Source: Paenibacillus sp. FSL H8-0537
Lineage (GTDB): Bacteria; Bacillota; Bacilli; Paenibacillales; Paenibacillaceae
Direction of reading: 5' to 3'
DNA length: 64,000 nt
Assembly (NCBI RefSeq): GCF_038051995.1
Contig: NZ_CP150290.1
Location: forward strand, 6,672,501 to 6,736,500
Made by a program: the position numbers and the translations under genes
Notes under the pieces: model-generated
What the model was told of the DNA's origin: nothing
Databases searched by the model: none
The model's input: only the letters and a program-made list of their open reading frames with translations
Part shown: in pieces, positions 25,297 to 34,213 of the stretch
Layout: each line of letters starts with the position of its first letter
How positions within the stretch are numbered: the stretch's first letter is position 1

Positions 25297-27582
25297 TTGT
25301 CGATCAGAGCGAAGCTCGTTTGCCTCATATCGGTTACCGTTACCGTGATTTTGCTACTCAATATTACGATCTACTATATGTCTTCCAAGGATGAGCTGCA
25401 ACGGAACGCAGAGCAGCAAATGCGCTTTATTGGCAATCAGATAGCCGTCTCCATCGCCTCTGCCGAGCAGAACAGCCAGTTGACAGAGGACGCGCTGGGG
25501 GAGCGTCTGCGCGCCGTTGCGATTGCCATACAAAGCAAGCTCGATCCCGATATTAAAAAGGTCCGCAACAGCGAGCTCCTCCAGCTGAGCAAGGAGCTGG
25601 GCGTTGATCACATTACGCTGTGGATCAAGACGAAAGACGATATTTTATCAGTCCGCTCGACAAACCCCGATGAGCTCTATATGAGCCCGAAAACCTGGAA
25701 CTACTGGTATACCGCCTTTACCCAGCTATTCGAGCAGCATAAGGTTACGATTCCCGAAGGACAGAAGCTGGAGAATTTTTGGGCGGGACCGATCAACTTT
25801 GGCACCTCCGACCCCGATAAAGTGTTTAAATGGGGCAACTATTATGACGGTACGACCAACTATATGATTAATCCTTATATTCATGCGCAAACTTTTTTGG
25901 ACAGCAAAAAGAAATATGGTGCGGATGCCATCGTGGCTCAAATTATGCGTGATAAAAATAATATTCTCGAAGTGACTGGCTTCGACCCTGCCTACTTCGG
26001 CAAGGCACCTGCTGTCAGCATTAAAAATGGAACCGTTGTCTATAATCTCGATGTTCGCAACATTATTTTTGGCCAATATTATTATAAGGACTCGGTTAAT
26101 GACCACCTAAATACACTGAAAGCAATTGAGAAAAACGAAATCGTTACCATTGAAAGCAAGCTGAACAGCAAGCAGGTCATCAAGAGCTTTATTCCCGTTC
26201 ATGGACCCAAGCCGTACGTTATTAGCATTACCTTCAACAACTCCGCTCTGCAGCAAACGCTGATGCGCCAGGTTTTGACGCAAGGCGCAATATCTCTTGG
26301 CCTGATTTTGGCGACGGTGCTGTGCAGCTACTTCATTTCCGGCTTTATGGTGCGCTCGCTTAATCAAATCGTCTGCAAGGTCAATGAAATTTCCAATGGC
26401 AACTTCGGCGCCCGCATTTCCTTAAAAAGCAATGATGAATTCGGTGTATTGGCTGATCGCGTAAATGCCATGGGGCAAAATCTTCATACGTATATGAACC
26501 GGCTGACCGAATCGGCGGAAGAGCTGCGGCAGACGAAGCAGTATTTGGAATCGTTCGTCAATCATACCTCTGATGCGATTCATGTCTCCAACCTGCACGG
26601 CTCTGTCATTCAGATGAATAAAGCGTTTGAGAAAATGTATGGCTGGACGGAGGAGGAGCTGCTTGGCCAACCGCTGGACAACATGCCGCCTGAGCTTGCG
26701 ATGGAGGGCACCTTTATGCTCGAGTTCATCCAGCAAGGCGGCTCCGTCGCTGATTACGATACGATGCGCTATGACAAAAGCGGCAGGCTGCTCGATGTGA
26801 GCATTACCGTCTCTTCGATCCGCGATGAGCAGGAGCAGATTATTGCGATTGCGACGATTTCGCGGAACATTACAGCGCGCAAGCAAACGGAAGAGGTGCT
26901 GCGACGCTCGGAGAAGCTGTCCGTCGTCGGGCAGCTGGCGGCTGGCGTCGCCCATGAGGTGCGCAATCCGCTAACGACGCTGCGCGGGTTTGTCCAGCTG
27001 CTGAAGAAAAATGGCCAGCTGGCGCCCGCCTACATCGATGTTATGCTGTCTGAGCTGGACCGGATTAATTTTATCGTCAGCGAATTTCTTGTGTTTGCGA
27101 AGCCGCAGGCGAGCCGCTTCCAGCGTGCCAACATTCATGAAATTATGCGCGGCATCATTATGCTGCTCGATTCCGAGGCGAATATTAGCAATGTCCAGTT
27201 TACAACCCGTTTTGATAATGAAATACCCGAATTGAAATGCGAGGTTAATCAGCTAAAGCAAGTATTCGTCAATATTATTAAAAATGGGATTGAAGCGATG
27301 CCGGAAGGCGGCGAGCTCGACATTGACCTGTCCTACACGCCAACTACCGGCATTATTATCCGTATTACCGACCATGGCTTCGGCATTACCGAGGACAATC
27401 TGTCACGGCTCGGCGAGCCTTTTTTCACAACGAAGCAGGAAGGCAACGGGCTTGGCCTGATGGTGTGTTATCAAATTATTGCCAATCATCGCGGCACGAT
27501 GTCCTTCCAAAGCAAGAAAGGCATTGGCACGCAGGTGGAAATTCGGCTGCCTGTCATACAGGACGTACCGCCGACCGGATAG
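25297..27582 (+). CDS. Sensor histidine kinase with HAMP and PAS domains
   Basis: 761 residues. Membrane segment 1 (about 5-28), an extracellular sensor domain of about 300 residues, membrane segment 2 (about 325-345), HAMP, then a PAS domain (LESFVNHTSDAIHVSN to MYGWTEEELLG). The kinase core follows: H box AAGVAHEVRNPLTTLRGF, N box NIIKNGIEAMPEGG, G1 TDHGFGI, G2 EGNGLGLMV. The H-box type is that of sporulation and related orphan kinases of Bacilli (KinA-E), and no response regulator is adjacent. The signal is unknown. The start is TTG with AGGAGG 8 bases upstream. A bidirectional terminator follows. Confidence 0.92.
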   Translation: MSIRAKLVCLISVTVTVILLLNITIYYMSSKDELQRNAEQQMRFIGNQIAVSIASAEQNSQLTEDALGERLRAVAIAIQSKLDPDIKKVRNSELLQLSKELGVDHITLWIKTKDDILSVRSTNPDELYMSPKTWNYWYTAFTQLFEQHKVTIPEGQKLENFWAGPINFGTSDPDKVFKWGNYYDGTTNYMINPYIHAQTFLDSKKKYGADAIVAQIMRDKNNILEVTGFDPAYFGKAPAVSIKNGTVVYNLDVRNIIFGQYYYKDSVNDHLNTLKAIEKNEIVTIESKLNSKQVIKSFIPVHGPKPYVISITFNNSALQQTLMRQVLTQGAISLGLILATVLCSYFISGFMVRSLNQIVCKVNEISNGNFGARISLKSNDEFGVLADRVNAMGQNLHTYMNRLTESAEELRQTKQYLESFVNHTSDAIHVSNLHGSVIQMNKAFEKMYGWTEEELLGQPLDNMPPELAMEGTFMLEFIQQGGSVADYDTMRYDKSGRLLDVSITVSSIRDEQEQIIAIATISRNITARKQTEEVLRRSEKLSVVGQLAAGVAHEVRNPLTTLRGFVQLLKKNGQLAPAYIDVMLSELDRINFIVSEFLVFAKPQASRFQRANIHEIMRGIIMLLDSEANISNVQFTTRFDNEIPELKCEVNQLKQVFVNIIKNGIEAMPEGGELDIDLSYTPTTGIIIRITDHGFGITEDNLSRLGEPFFTTKQEGNGLGLMVCYQIIANHRGTMSFQSKKGIGTQVEIRLPVIQDVPPTG

Positions 27583-27644
27583 CTGGCGGCGACTCACAAG
27601 CGCAAGGGAAAGCAAGTGCAAGCTGCGCATATGTACGATCTACA

Positions 27645-27689
27645 AAAAAAGACGGGGCAGCTGCTCGCGCTGGCTGCCGCGTCTTTTTT
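27645..27689. terminator. Bidirectional terminator after the kinase gene
   Basis: GACGGGGCAGC and GCTGCCGCGTC pair with one mismatch, flanked by seven A upstream and six T downstream, so it works for the kinase and for the convergent acetyltransferase. Confidence 0.85.
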
Positions 27690-27716
27690 GCATTTTTCTC
27701 CCGCACATCCATTTCC

Positions 27717-28286
27717 TCAATAGCCATGCGATTCGCAGTAATCCAGAAAGGCTTTCATATCATGCGACGCGATGAGCGGCACCACCTTCTGAATGCGCAT
27801 CGGCGGCCAATCCCACCATTTGATGCGCAGCAGCTTGGCAATAACCTGGTCGCTGAAGCGATACCGGATAAGGTTTGCCGGGTTGCCTCCAACGATTGCA
27901 TAAGGCGGAACATCCCTCGTTACCGTCGCATTCATGCCAATGACCGCTCCATCGCCAATCGTAATGCCAGACATAATTGTCGCATGTGTACAAATCCAAA
28001 CGTCGTTGCCGATGACGACATCACCATTCGTTTGCGGCTGGCCGGTAATGTGCAAATGCTTCGATAAAAAGGAAGTAAAAGGATAAGTCGATACCCAATC
28101 CGTACGATGGTTGCCTCCTAGCATGACTGAAACGCCTCCGGCAATACAGCAAAATTTGCCGACTGTCAGCTTCGTTCCCTCCCCCCAGGAGAAAACATTC
28201 GGTTCACCGAAGGTGTATTCGCCAATTAGCGTATGACCATCCTTCTGCTTTGCAGGGAATACCGTTCGCAGCAAGTCCATGTCCAC
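27717..28286 (-). CDS. CatB-type hexapeptide O-acetyltransferase
   Basis: 189 residues of left-handed beta-helix repeats (IGEYTFGEPN, VGKFCCIAGGVSVML, VVIGNDVWICTHATIMSGITIGDGAVIGMNATVTRDVP). GGNHRTDW has the His expected to act as base, and NPANLIRYRF is the C-terminal signature of the Vat/CatB xenobiotic acetyltransferase group. These use acetyl-CoA to acetylate streptogramin A, chloramphenicol or sugar hydroxyls; the substrate here is unknown and it may simply be a sugar acetylase. GTG at 28286 is 7 bases from GGAG; an ATG two codons later is too far. Confidence 0.87.
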   Translation of the reverse strand: MDMDLLRTVFPAKQKDGHTLIGEYTFGEPNVFSWGEGTKLTVGKFCCIAGGVSVMLGGNHRTDWVSTYPFTSFLSKHLHITGQPQTNGDVVIGNDVWICTHATIMSGITIGDGAVIGMNATVTRDVPPYAIVGGNPANLIRYRFSDQVIAKLLRIKWWDWPPMRIQKVVPLIASHDMKAFLDYCESHGY

Positions 28287-28392
28287 TCTATCACTCCTTC
28301 CATACCGTGCAGCGAGCTAAAATAATATATTCAACAGCTTGCCTTTTCGCTTCCGCTCCTCTACAGAGACAGGCTGGACTTCTATCCCCGAC

Positions 28393-28442
28393 GCTTAGTA
28401 TGATGGAGAAACAGGAAGCTTAGTATGATGGAGAAACAGAAA
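28393..28442 (+). repeat. Tandem 25-bp duplication upstream of lipL
   Basis: GCTTAGTATGATGGAGAAAC plus 5 bases occurs twice in immediate tandem (28393-28417 and 28418-28442), and a third copy begins with GCTTAG. Each unit carries TATGAT, a good -10 hexamer. Confidence 0.85.
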
Positions 28443-28464
28443 GCTTAGAGAGGAGCAGCTCACG

Positions 28465-29322
28465 ATGACGATACAGCCAGCAAGTCCGGTTCCCGAACTG
28501 CAAAATCTGCTGCTGCTTGACCGGATGAACGATTATTCGCAGACAGATCCGCTTTACCCTTTCGCCCTAGATGAGCTGCTTTGCCGCAGCACCGGACAGG
28601 GCGGACCCGCGATATGCCATATTTGGCGCCACGAGCGCGCCTTCATACTCGGCCTGCGCGACAGCCGGCTGCCGCTGGCGGGCGACGCCTCCCGCTGGCT
28701 TGAATCGCTCGGCTACAAGGCAGCGGTGCGCAACTCCGGCGGTGCGGCGGTGCCGCTTGATCCGGGCGTCGTCAACATTTCGCTCATTTTGCCCAAGGCG
28801 AATACGCTCGATTTTCATTTTCATCAGGACTTTGAGCTGATGTACAGCCTCATTCGCTCCGCGCTCGCCGGGGCTGGCGTGCCGGTCGACAAAGGCGAAA
28901 TCGCCGGGGCGTATTGTCCCGGCGATTTCGACCTCAGCATCGACGGCTTCAAGTTTTGCGGCATTGCGCAGCGCCGCCAGGCACACGCCTATATCGTGCA
29001 GGCGTTCGTCGTCGCAGAAGGCGCAGGCCAAGAGCGGGCGGCGCTGGTCCGCTCCTTCTATGAGCGGGCAGCAGGCGACGCCGAGCCCGGCGCGCATCCG
29101 CTCGTAGAGAGCAGCAGCACGGCCAGCCTCGAGGAGCTGGTCGGCTTGGCGCAGGGCGGCGGTGCGGAACGATTCGCGGACGCCGTCAAGCAGATCATCC
29201 GCAGCGGGCAGACGGCGGATGGCCTTGCCGAAGCAGCGGCTCGGCTCCAGATGCCGTCGCCTCAGCAGATTGAAGCCATGGCGCTGCGCTTGCGCGGACG
29301 CTATGCGACCACGCAGGCGTAG
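28465..29322 (+). CDS. lipL: Octanoyl-[GcvH]:protein N-octanoyltransferase
   Basis: 285 residues of the biotin/lipoate ligase fold. The stretch VRNSGGAAVPLDPGVVNISL and the active-site region GAYCPGDFDLSIDGFKFCG, with Cys151 as the probable nucleophile, match B. subtilis LipL (281 residues). LipL moves octanoyl from GcvH to the E2 subunits of ketoacid dehydrogenases through a thioester on that Cys. In this pathway LipM and LipA do the neighbouring steps; neither is in the window. AGGAG is 9 bases ahead of the ATG. The upstream 25-bp duplication may double its promoter. Confidence 0.9.
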   Translation: MTIQPASPVPELQNLLLLDRMNDYSQTDPLYPFALDELLCRSTGQGGPAICHIWRHERAFILGLRDSRLPLAGDASRWLESLGYKAAVRNSGGAAVPLDPGVVNISLILPKANTLDFHFHQDFELMYSLIRSALAGAGVPVDKGEIAGAYCPGDFDLSIDGFKFCGIAQRRQAHAYIVQAFVVAEGAGQERAALVRSFYERAAGDAEPGAHPLVESSSTASLEELVGLAQGGGAERFADAVKQIIRSGQTADGLAEAAARLQMPSPQQIEAMALRLRGRYATTQA

Positions 29323-29502
29323 CGCTTTTGGATAGGGAGTTTTTTCAAACTATAGAAATACGCATAAAATGGGGGCATGTTCCAGGAGATGTGCCTTCGA
29401 TCTGTATGCGGCTGTCCCGTCATCACAGTGGCCAACGATTCTTCTAAAAGATAATCATTCTGGAACGAAGAAGGTATCGCAAGGCACTCGTTAAGTCCAC
29501 TT

Positions 29503-30114
29503 TTAGCTTTGTGTTGGTTGACCAATATAACGCATATCGCCCATAAGACCTTTGAAGAAAAATTGAATAAAGCGTTCTTCTGAAATAACAGCATGATCGG
29601 AAATGCCCGTCTCGTGGAATTGGTTCATCGCTTTCTGGTACATGTTGAAATAAAAAAGCAGTTCGTCTTCCCGCAGCCCCGTTGCCATATAGTGCTCTTC
29701 CATCCCACGCTGAATAAGCTTCAGCAGAAACGGAATGAACTTCATCTCCAGAAACCGCTCCACTTTCTCCTGCATCGCAACCCTATCAGCAGATTGCTTC
29801 ATACAGTCTTTAATGACCTTAACAAATTTCATTTCCTCCGTCATTACCATATACATGAGCTTTGGGTAAGGCATCTGGTCTTCTAATAAATGCTCATATC
29901 TCTCCAACTGTTCCTCCATCATTTCGCCAATAGCTTCAAATAACAGCTCATCCTTGCTCCCGAAATAATTGTAAATGGATACTTGAGATACTTTTGCTTC
30001 CTTGGCTATTTCTTTAATCGTTGCTGTGTGAAAGCTGTTTAGGTTCAGCTTCTCTTTCGTTATGGCTAAAATAAGCTGTTTCTTCTGTTCCGTTCGTCTC
30101 TCAAATCCATTCAA
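29503..30114 (-). CDS. TetR family regulator
   Basis: 203 residues. The N-terminal helix-turn-helix is IKEIAKEAKVSQVSIYNYFGSKDELLFEAI, a standard TetR pattern; the C-terminal ligand domain is not recognisable. It is divergent from the ICMT-like gene, with two inverted-repeat sites between them, so it probably represses both. The start is taken at 30114; no strong ribosome site is visible. Ligand unknown. The 180 bases downstream hold no gene. Confidence 0.88.
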   Translation of the reverse strand: MNGFERRTEQKKQLILAITKEKLNLNSFHTATIKEIAKEAKVSQVSIYNYFGSKDELLFEAIGEMMEEQLERYEHLLEDQMPYPKLMYMVMTEEMKFVKVIKDCMKQSADRVAMQEKVERFLEMKFIPFLLKLIQRGMEEHYMATGLREDELLFYFNMYQKAMNQFHETGISDHAVISEERFIQFFFKGLMGDMRYIGQPTQS

Positions 30115-30140
30115 TAGTTAACGCCCCCACTATCAAACTT

Positions 30141-30176
30141 TAATTTTGAAAATAACGATGTCAAATTTCAAAATTA
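30141..30176. promoter_or_regulatory. Candidate TetR operator 1
   Basis: TAATTTTGAAA (30141-30151) and TTTCAAAATTA (30166-30176) are perfect 11-bp inverted repeats 14 bases apart, in the intergenic region of the TetR and ICMT-like genes. Confidence 0.65.
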
Positions 30177-30208
30177 TATAGCGAATCAGGTAAAGATAAG
30201 TTATGATT

Positions 30209-30244
30209 ATTTTTGAAATATAAAGCGAATAAAATTCAAAATTA
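30209..30244. promoter_or_regulatory. Candidate TetR operator 2
   Basis: ATTTTTGAAA (30209-30218) and TTCAAAATTA (30235-30244) repeat the half-sites of operator 1 in the same arrangement, just before the ribosome site of the ICMT-like gene. Confidence 0.55.
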
Positions 30245-30258
30245 GGAGAGGGCGTAAC

Positions 30259-30951
30259 ATGAAGACTCTTTACAATCAAAACACAGGCTATTGGTATCCT
30301 CGCCTTACCTTATTCACACTAGAGTCAATCATTTTGGCAATTGCCGGCTGGCTGCTTTTTTTAAATGGTGCGGAGGCTTTAAATGCTCTATTTCATTGGA
30401 ACTTAACAAATGGGAATTCAGGACGGAATTTGCTTCTATTCATCCTTATTTTAATCGTTTTTGTTCGGATGAAATTTACGATGTTTTTTCTTTTAAGAAG
30501 ACCCATGCCATGGCAGGAGGCGTTCAGTGTTCCGACGGCTTTTTCATTGTATTATATCGTTATTCCGCTTCTCAGCTTGACCCATAACAAGCCTTTGAAC
30601 GGGTGGGACATAGTATTTGCCATCGTCTTCGTCATAGGTTCACTCTTTAATTCGCATGCCGAATGGCTTCGACATCAATGGAAAAAAAATCCTGAGAATA
30701 AAGGAAAACTGTACACAGGCGGCTACTTCCGCTATTCTATCCATATTAACTATTTTGGCGATGTAATATGGGTGCTTGCGATGGCCCTTGTCGCATGGAA
30801 CGCTTGGGCATTGCTCGTGCCACTATGGTTATACTGTTTCTTCGCGTTATACAATATTCCGATGCTGGATAAGCACCTTGCTGAGAAGTATGGCGATGAT
30901 TTTGAACGTTACCGTAAAAAAACAAAAACATTTATCCCTTACTTCTATTGA
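30259..30951 (+). CDS. ICMT/steroid-reductase-like membrane protein (DUF1295-like)
   Basis: 230 residues with about six membrane segments. The C-terminal third reads GKLYTGGYFRYSIHINYFGDVIWVLA and then DKHLAEKYGDDFERYRKKTKTFIPYFY. This is the pattern of the isoprenylcysteine methyltransferase / steroid 5-alpha-reductase superfamily, where the RYxRHPxYxG-like helix and the terminal FxxYxxxxxxFIP motif bind the cofactor. Here the His-Pro pair is replaced by SIHINY, so methyltransferase activity is doubtful. AGGAGAGG is 7 bases from the ATG. Regulation by the divergent TetR protein is probable. Confidence 0.78.
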   Translation: MKTLYNQNTGYWYPRLTLFTLESIILAIAGWLLFLNGAEALNALFHWNLTNGNSGRNLLLFILILIVFVRMKFTMFFLLRRPMPWQEAFSVPTAFSLYYIVIPLLSLTHNKPLNGWDIVFAIVFVIGSLFNSHAEWLRHQWKKNPENKGKLYTGGYFRYSIHINYFGDVIWVLAMALVAWNAWALLVPLWLYCFFALYNIPMLDKHLAEKYGDDFERYRKKTKTFIPYFY

Positions 30952-31055
30952 GTCTGACCACCGAAAAAGGAAGATCGATCAAGCTGAAGAAGCTGTTCGC
31001 AACTCGCGTTGCCGATTTTCAAACTGTCACCGTCCCACTGTACGTCAAATTTTTG

Positions 31056-31499
31056 TCATGATGATCGCGGCGTTCTGCGAAATATAATATAAATGACCTC
31101 GGAGAAGACGAGCCCGATGGCGATAGAACCTGAAATCATGAAAGCCTGCATGGCAAGCTCGACAGCTACGACATATTCCTCCTGCACAATATGGCGCATC
31201 GCATCAAAGGCGATTTTGCCCGGCACAAGGGGAATAATGCCCGCCGCGCTGAATACAATGATTGGCGTACGATAATGCTTCGCCATTATTTGGCTAATAA
31301 TGGTCACCACGCAGACGGCCAGCAGCGTTGCCGGAATCGTCCTCATTTCAAACGCGCTGCACACGGTATAGGTAAGCCATCCCGATGCGCCGACCAATCC
31401 GCACTGTACCAAGCGATGCTTCTGCACACCGAAGATAAGGCTGAACGCAGCGCAGGCCACGAAGCTGACGGCAAGCTGTTCAAGCAGCTGTACAACCAT
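31056..31499 (-). CDS. Threonine/serine exporter, YjjB-like subunit
   Basis: 147 residues with four to five membrane segments (GASGWLTYTVCSAFEM; PIIVFSAAGIIPLVPGKIAFDAM; AFMISGSIAIGLVFSEVIYIIF). It matches the C-terminal half of the ThrE exporter (DUF3815). It is 22 bases downstream of the gene for the other half on the same strand, and GGAGGGAG precedes its ATG. Together the two small proteins would form the ThrE-type exporter in the membrane, as YjjP/YjjB do. For YjjPB in E. coli the reported substrate is succinate, so amino-acid export is not assured. Confidence 0.82.
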   Translation of the reverse strand: MVVQLLEQLAVSFVACAAFSLIFGVQKHRLVQCGLVGASGWLTYTVCSAFEMRTIPATLLAVCVVTIISQIMAKHYRTPIIVFSAAGIIPLVPGKIAFDAMRHIVQEEYVVAVELAMQAFMISGSIAIGLVFSEVIYIIFRRTPRSS

Positions 31500-31520
31500 C
31501 GTTTCTCCCTCCTTTTAAGG

Positions 31521-32282
31521 CTACGGAAATACGGACAACACGAAAGCAATGCCAGCACCGATGGCAAAAGCGATAAGAAAGGCCTCAGCGCCCTTGGACA
31601 AGCCCGAGACGAGATGCCCCGCCATCAAGTCCCTTACCGCATTCGTAATGTGAAGGCCGGGCACGAGCGGCATAATCGAGCCGATAATGATTTTATCCAA
31701 ATTATGCCCGAAGCCGAGCCATACCATTAGTACAGCGAGCGAACCGCTAATGACCGCCGACAAGAAGCTCGCGAAAAAAGTAATCGGCATTATGCGGTGC
31801 AGCGTCAGCAAGCACAAAAAGCCGATGCCGCTCGCAAGCGCCACCGGAAGAAAGTCGTTCCAGCTGCCGCGGAACATAATCAGGAAGCAGCCGCTTGCAA
31901 TAGCGGCAACCAGCACCTTAAGCCAAGCCGGATAATCTTCCTTCGCCTGTTCAATATCCTGTAATTGCTTATAAGCCTCATGACGCTGCAAGCTTCCTTG
32001 GCAAATGCGCCTGGAAATATCATTGACGAGCGTCACCTTCTTCAAATTCGTCGAGCGTTCCGAAATCCGAACGAGCCGCGTCGACTGCGCAGCACCATCC
32101 AGCGCAAAAATAATGCCCGTCGGCGTCACATAGCTGTAAGCATTCGCCACGCCGTAAGCCTCGGCGATCCGTACCATCGTATCCTCAACCCGGTACGTTT
32201 CACCGCCATTTTGCAAAATAATTTTACCCGCCAGCAAGCAAATGCTCGCAATATCCTGACCATCATTGTTAGCGTAATCCAT
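31521..32282 (-). CDS. Threonine/serine exporter, YjjP-like subunit
   Basis: 253 residues. The soluble N-terminal domain of about 115 residues has LLAGKIILQNGGETYRVEDT and SYVTPTGIIFAL, which are DUF1212/ThrE N-domain signatures. Five membrane segments follow (VLVAAIASGCFLIMF; PVALASGIGFLCLLTL; VISGSLAVLMVWLGF; PLVPGLHITNAVRDLMAGHLVSG). GGGAGG is 10 bases before the ATG. It is the first gene of a two-gene operon with the YjjB-like protein. The MATE exporter upstream is in the same direction, 90 bases away, and might be transcribed with them. Confidence 0.85.
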   Translation of the reverse strand: MDYANNDGQDIASICLLAGKIILQNGGETYRVEDTMVRIAEAYGVANAYSYVTPTGIIFALDGAAQSTRLVRISERSTNLKKVTLVNDISRRICQGSLQRHEAYKQLQDIEQAKEDYPAWLKVLVAAIASGCFLIMFRGSWNDFLPVALASGIGFLCLLTLHRIMPITFFASFLSAVISGSLAVLMVWLGFGHNLDKIIIGSIMPLVPGLHITNAVRDLMAGHLVSGLSKGAEAFLIAFAIGAGIAFVLSVFP

Positions 32283-32372
32283 ACGTAGCCAGCCTCCCTA
32301 GCTTCGCAGCCTCAGCACTTTATTACCGGATGAACGGCAAGCGTCTGTCCGCTTGCAAGGCCCATCCTTCCT

Positions 32373-33755
32373 TTAATGCGAGGCTGTATGCTCTACAAAG
32401 TCCGGTTTCACCAGCGCATGCCGTTCCCACTTCCGGCTCTTCCACCGGAAATACATAATGACCGCGCGCAACCACTCATCCGTCGCAATAGCCAGCCAAA
32501 TGCCCGCCAGTCCCATGTTCAGATGAAAAACAAGATAATAACCGAGCGGCACGCTTATGCCGACCATCGTAACCATCCCTATCCAGAGCGGAAACTTCGC
32601 ATCCCCGGAAGCCCGCAGCGAATTGACCAATATAATATTGATCGTTCGCCCCGTCTCCAGCACAATGCTGTACAGCAGGACATTTGCTCCAAGCCGTATA
32701 ATGTCAACATCATCCGTGAACAGGCCCATTAGCTGCTCGCGGAACAGCAGCACGAACACAAGCATAACCATCGTCGCTCCGCTGGCCCACAGCACGCTTG
32801 CCAATACCTGCTTGTATGCAGCGTCGCTGCGCCCGCCGCCAACGTAGCGGCCTACCATAATCGCTGTTCCCATGCCGACCGCCATCGCGAATAAATAGAT
32901 CAGCACCGATATATTCGAGGCGTATTGCCGAGCCGACAAGGACGCTTCACCGAGAAACGTCACATAATACAGAAAGATCATCTGGCAGCTCTGGTACATG
33001 ACCTGTTCAAAAGCCGATGGAACACCGATCTTTAATATTTTGCGAATAAATTCCTTCGACATCTTGAAAAAATACTGCAGCTTCACCTTAAATACCATAA
33101 CCCGATTCATCAGCCAGAAAAACACCAGCATCGCCAGCAGGCGGCTGACAACCGTCGAAATGGCCGCACCTTCAACACCAAGCTCGGGAAAGCCGAACTT
33201 GCCAAAGATCAGCACATAGTTGCCGACTAAATGTATAATATTCATTCCCAATGATACCAGCATGGCTTCCTTCGTGAAGCCGTATACCCGAATAATTGCA
33301 GAAAGTGAATTAATGATTGCCTGTAAAAAAATAAAGCCGCCTACAATTCGCAAATAGCTTTGCGCATAGGCCAACACTTCCCCTTGCAGATGCAAGCCCT
33401 GCAGGATGACATTGCCGAACAACAAACAAGATAAGCTCATCAGCAAGCCCGCCAAAAGATTAAGCGAAATCGCCAGCGCCGACAGCTGCGCAGCCTCGAC
33501 CAGCTTCCGCGAGCCAATATATTGCGCGACGACAATCGATGCCCCGTTGCCGATTACCTCCATAACAAGCAGCATAATGTGCAAATATTGATTGGATGCA
33601 CCTACGCCGGAAACAGCATTGTCGGATAGCTTGCTAAGCATGAATGTATCCGCCGTTCCCATCATCATAAACAAAAATAATTCCAAAAATATTGGCCAAG
33701 TCAAAAAAAAGAGACTATTGTCCCGATCCCGCTTAACCCCCAGCTTAAATCCCAA
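32373..33755 (-). CDS. MATE family multidrug/sodium antiporter
   Basis: 460 residues, twelve membrane segments in two related halves. The start TWPIFLELFLFMMMGTADTFMLSKLSDNAVSG and the equivalent IGVPSAFEQVMYQSCQ of the second half are MATE-typical (NorM/YeeO/DinF group). It exports drugs or metabolites in exchange for protons or sodium; the substrate is unknown. The start is taken as TTG at 33755, with GGAGAAGGTG upstream. Two copies of repeat A lie directly upstream, so its promoter must lie in or beyond them. Confidence 0.9.
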   Translation of the reverse strand: MGFKLGVKRDRDNSLFFLTWPIFLELFLFMMMGTADTFMLSKLSDNAVSGVGASNQYLHIMLLVMEVIGNGASIVVAQYIGSRKLVEAAQLSALAISLNLLAGLLMSLSCLLFGNVILQGLHLQGEVLAYAQSYLRIVGGFIFLQAIINSLSAIIRVYGFTKEAMLVSLGMNIIHLVGNYVLIFGKFGFPELGVEGAAISTVVSRLLAMLVFFWLMNRVMVFKVKLQYFFKMSKEFIRKILKIGVPSAFEQVMYQSCQMIFLYYVTFLGEASLSARQYASNISVLIYLFAMAVGMGTAIMVGRYVGGGRSDAAYKQVLASVLWASGATMVMLVFVLLFREQLMGLFTDDVDIIRLGANVLLYSIVLETGRTINIILVNSLRASGDAKFPLWIGMVTMVGISVPLGYYLVFHLNMGLAGIWLAIATDEWLRAVIMYFRWKSRKWERHALVKPDFVEHTASH

Positions 33756-33785
33756 GATGTCACCTTCTCCAGCTCATAATCCCAA

Positions 33786-33881
33786 GCGTAAACGGCTGTC
33801 GCCATCCTCTGGCGGCAAAGCTATCGTTTCGCGTAGAAATATAGAGAAAGGATAGAATAATCATATACTTTCCTATATTTC
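33786..33881 (+). repeat. Dispersed repeat family A, copy 3a
   Basis: GCGTAAACGGCTGTCGCCAT, GGCGGCAAAGCTATCGTTTC, then GAAATATAG closed by CTATATTTC 37 bases later. It is one of two adjacent head-to-tail copies. Confidence 0.82.
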
Positions 33882-33883
33882 AA

Positions 33884-33977
33884 GTGTAAACGGCTGTCGT
33901 CGCCTTGGCGGCACGGCACGTTTCATTCCGAGAAATATAGAGAAAGGCTGAAAAAATCATATACTTTTCTATATTTC
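33884..33977 (+). repeat. Dispersed repeat family A, copy 3b
   Basis: GTGTAAACGGCTGTCGTCGC, GGCGGCACGGCACGTTTC, then GAAATATAG closed by CTATATTTC. It follows copy 3a after two bases, in the same orientation. Confidence 0.82.
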
Positions 33978-34213
33978 TGAGAAACTCAAGGTATCTTAGC
34001 ATACTTGCCTGGCAAATGCACGAACTAAAGCGGGTTTTATCGGCCTTTTGCTGCCGAAGAAGGATGAAAGCGGTTTATGCGTAACATTACCATTCAAATC
34101 GCGTATCCTTAAAGGCAAAAAATGTGATACCATTCTATGTAGATCATTTAGCATCCTGAGAGCGCTTCATTACAGCAACACCTAATTACTAACCCACTGG
34201 AGCCATACAACTG

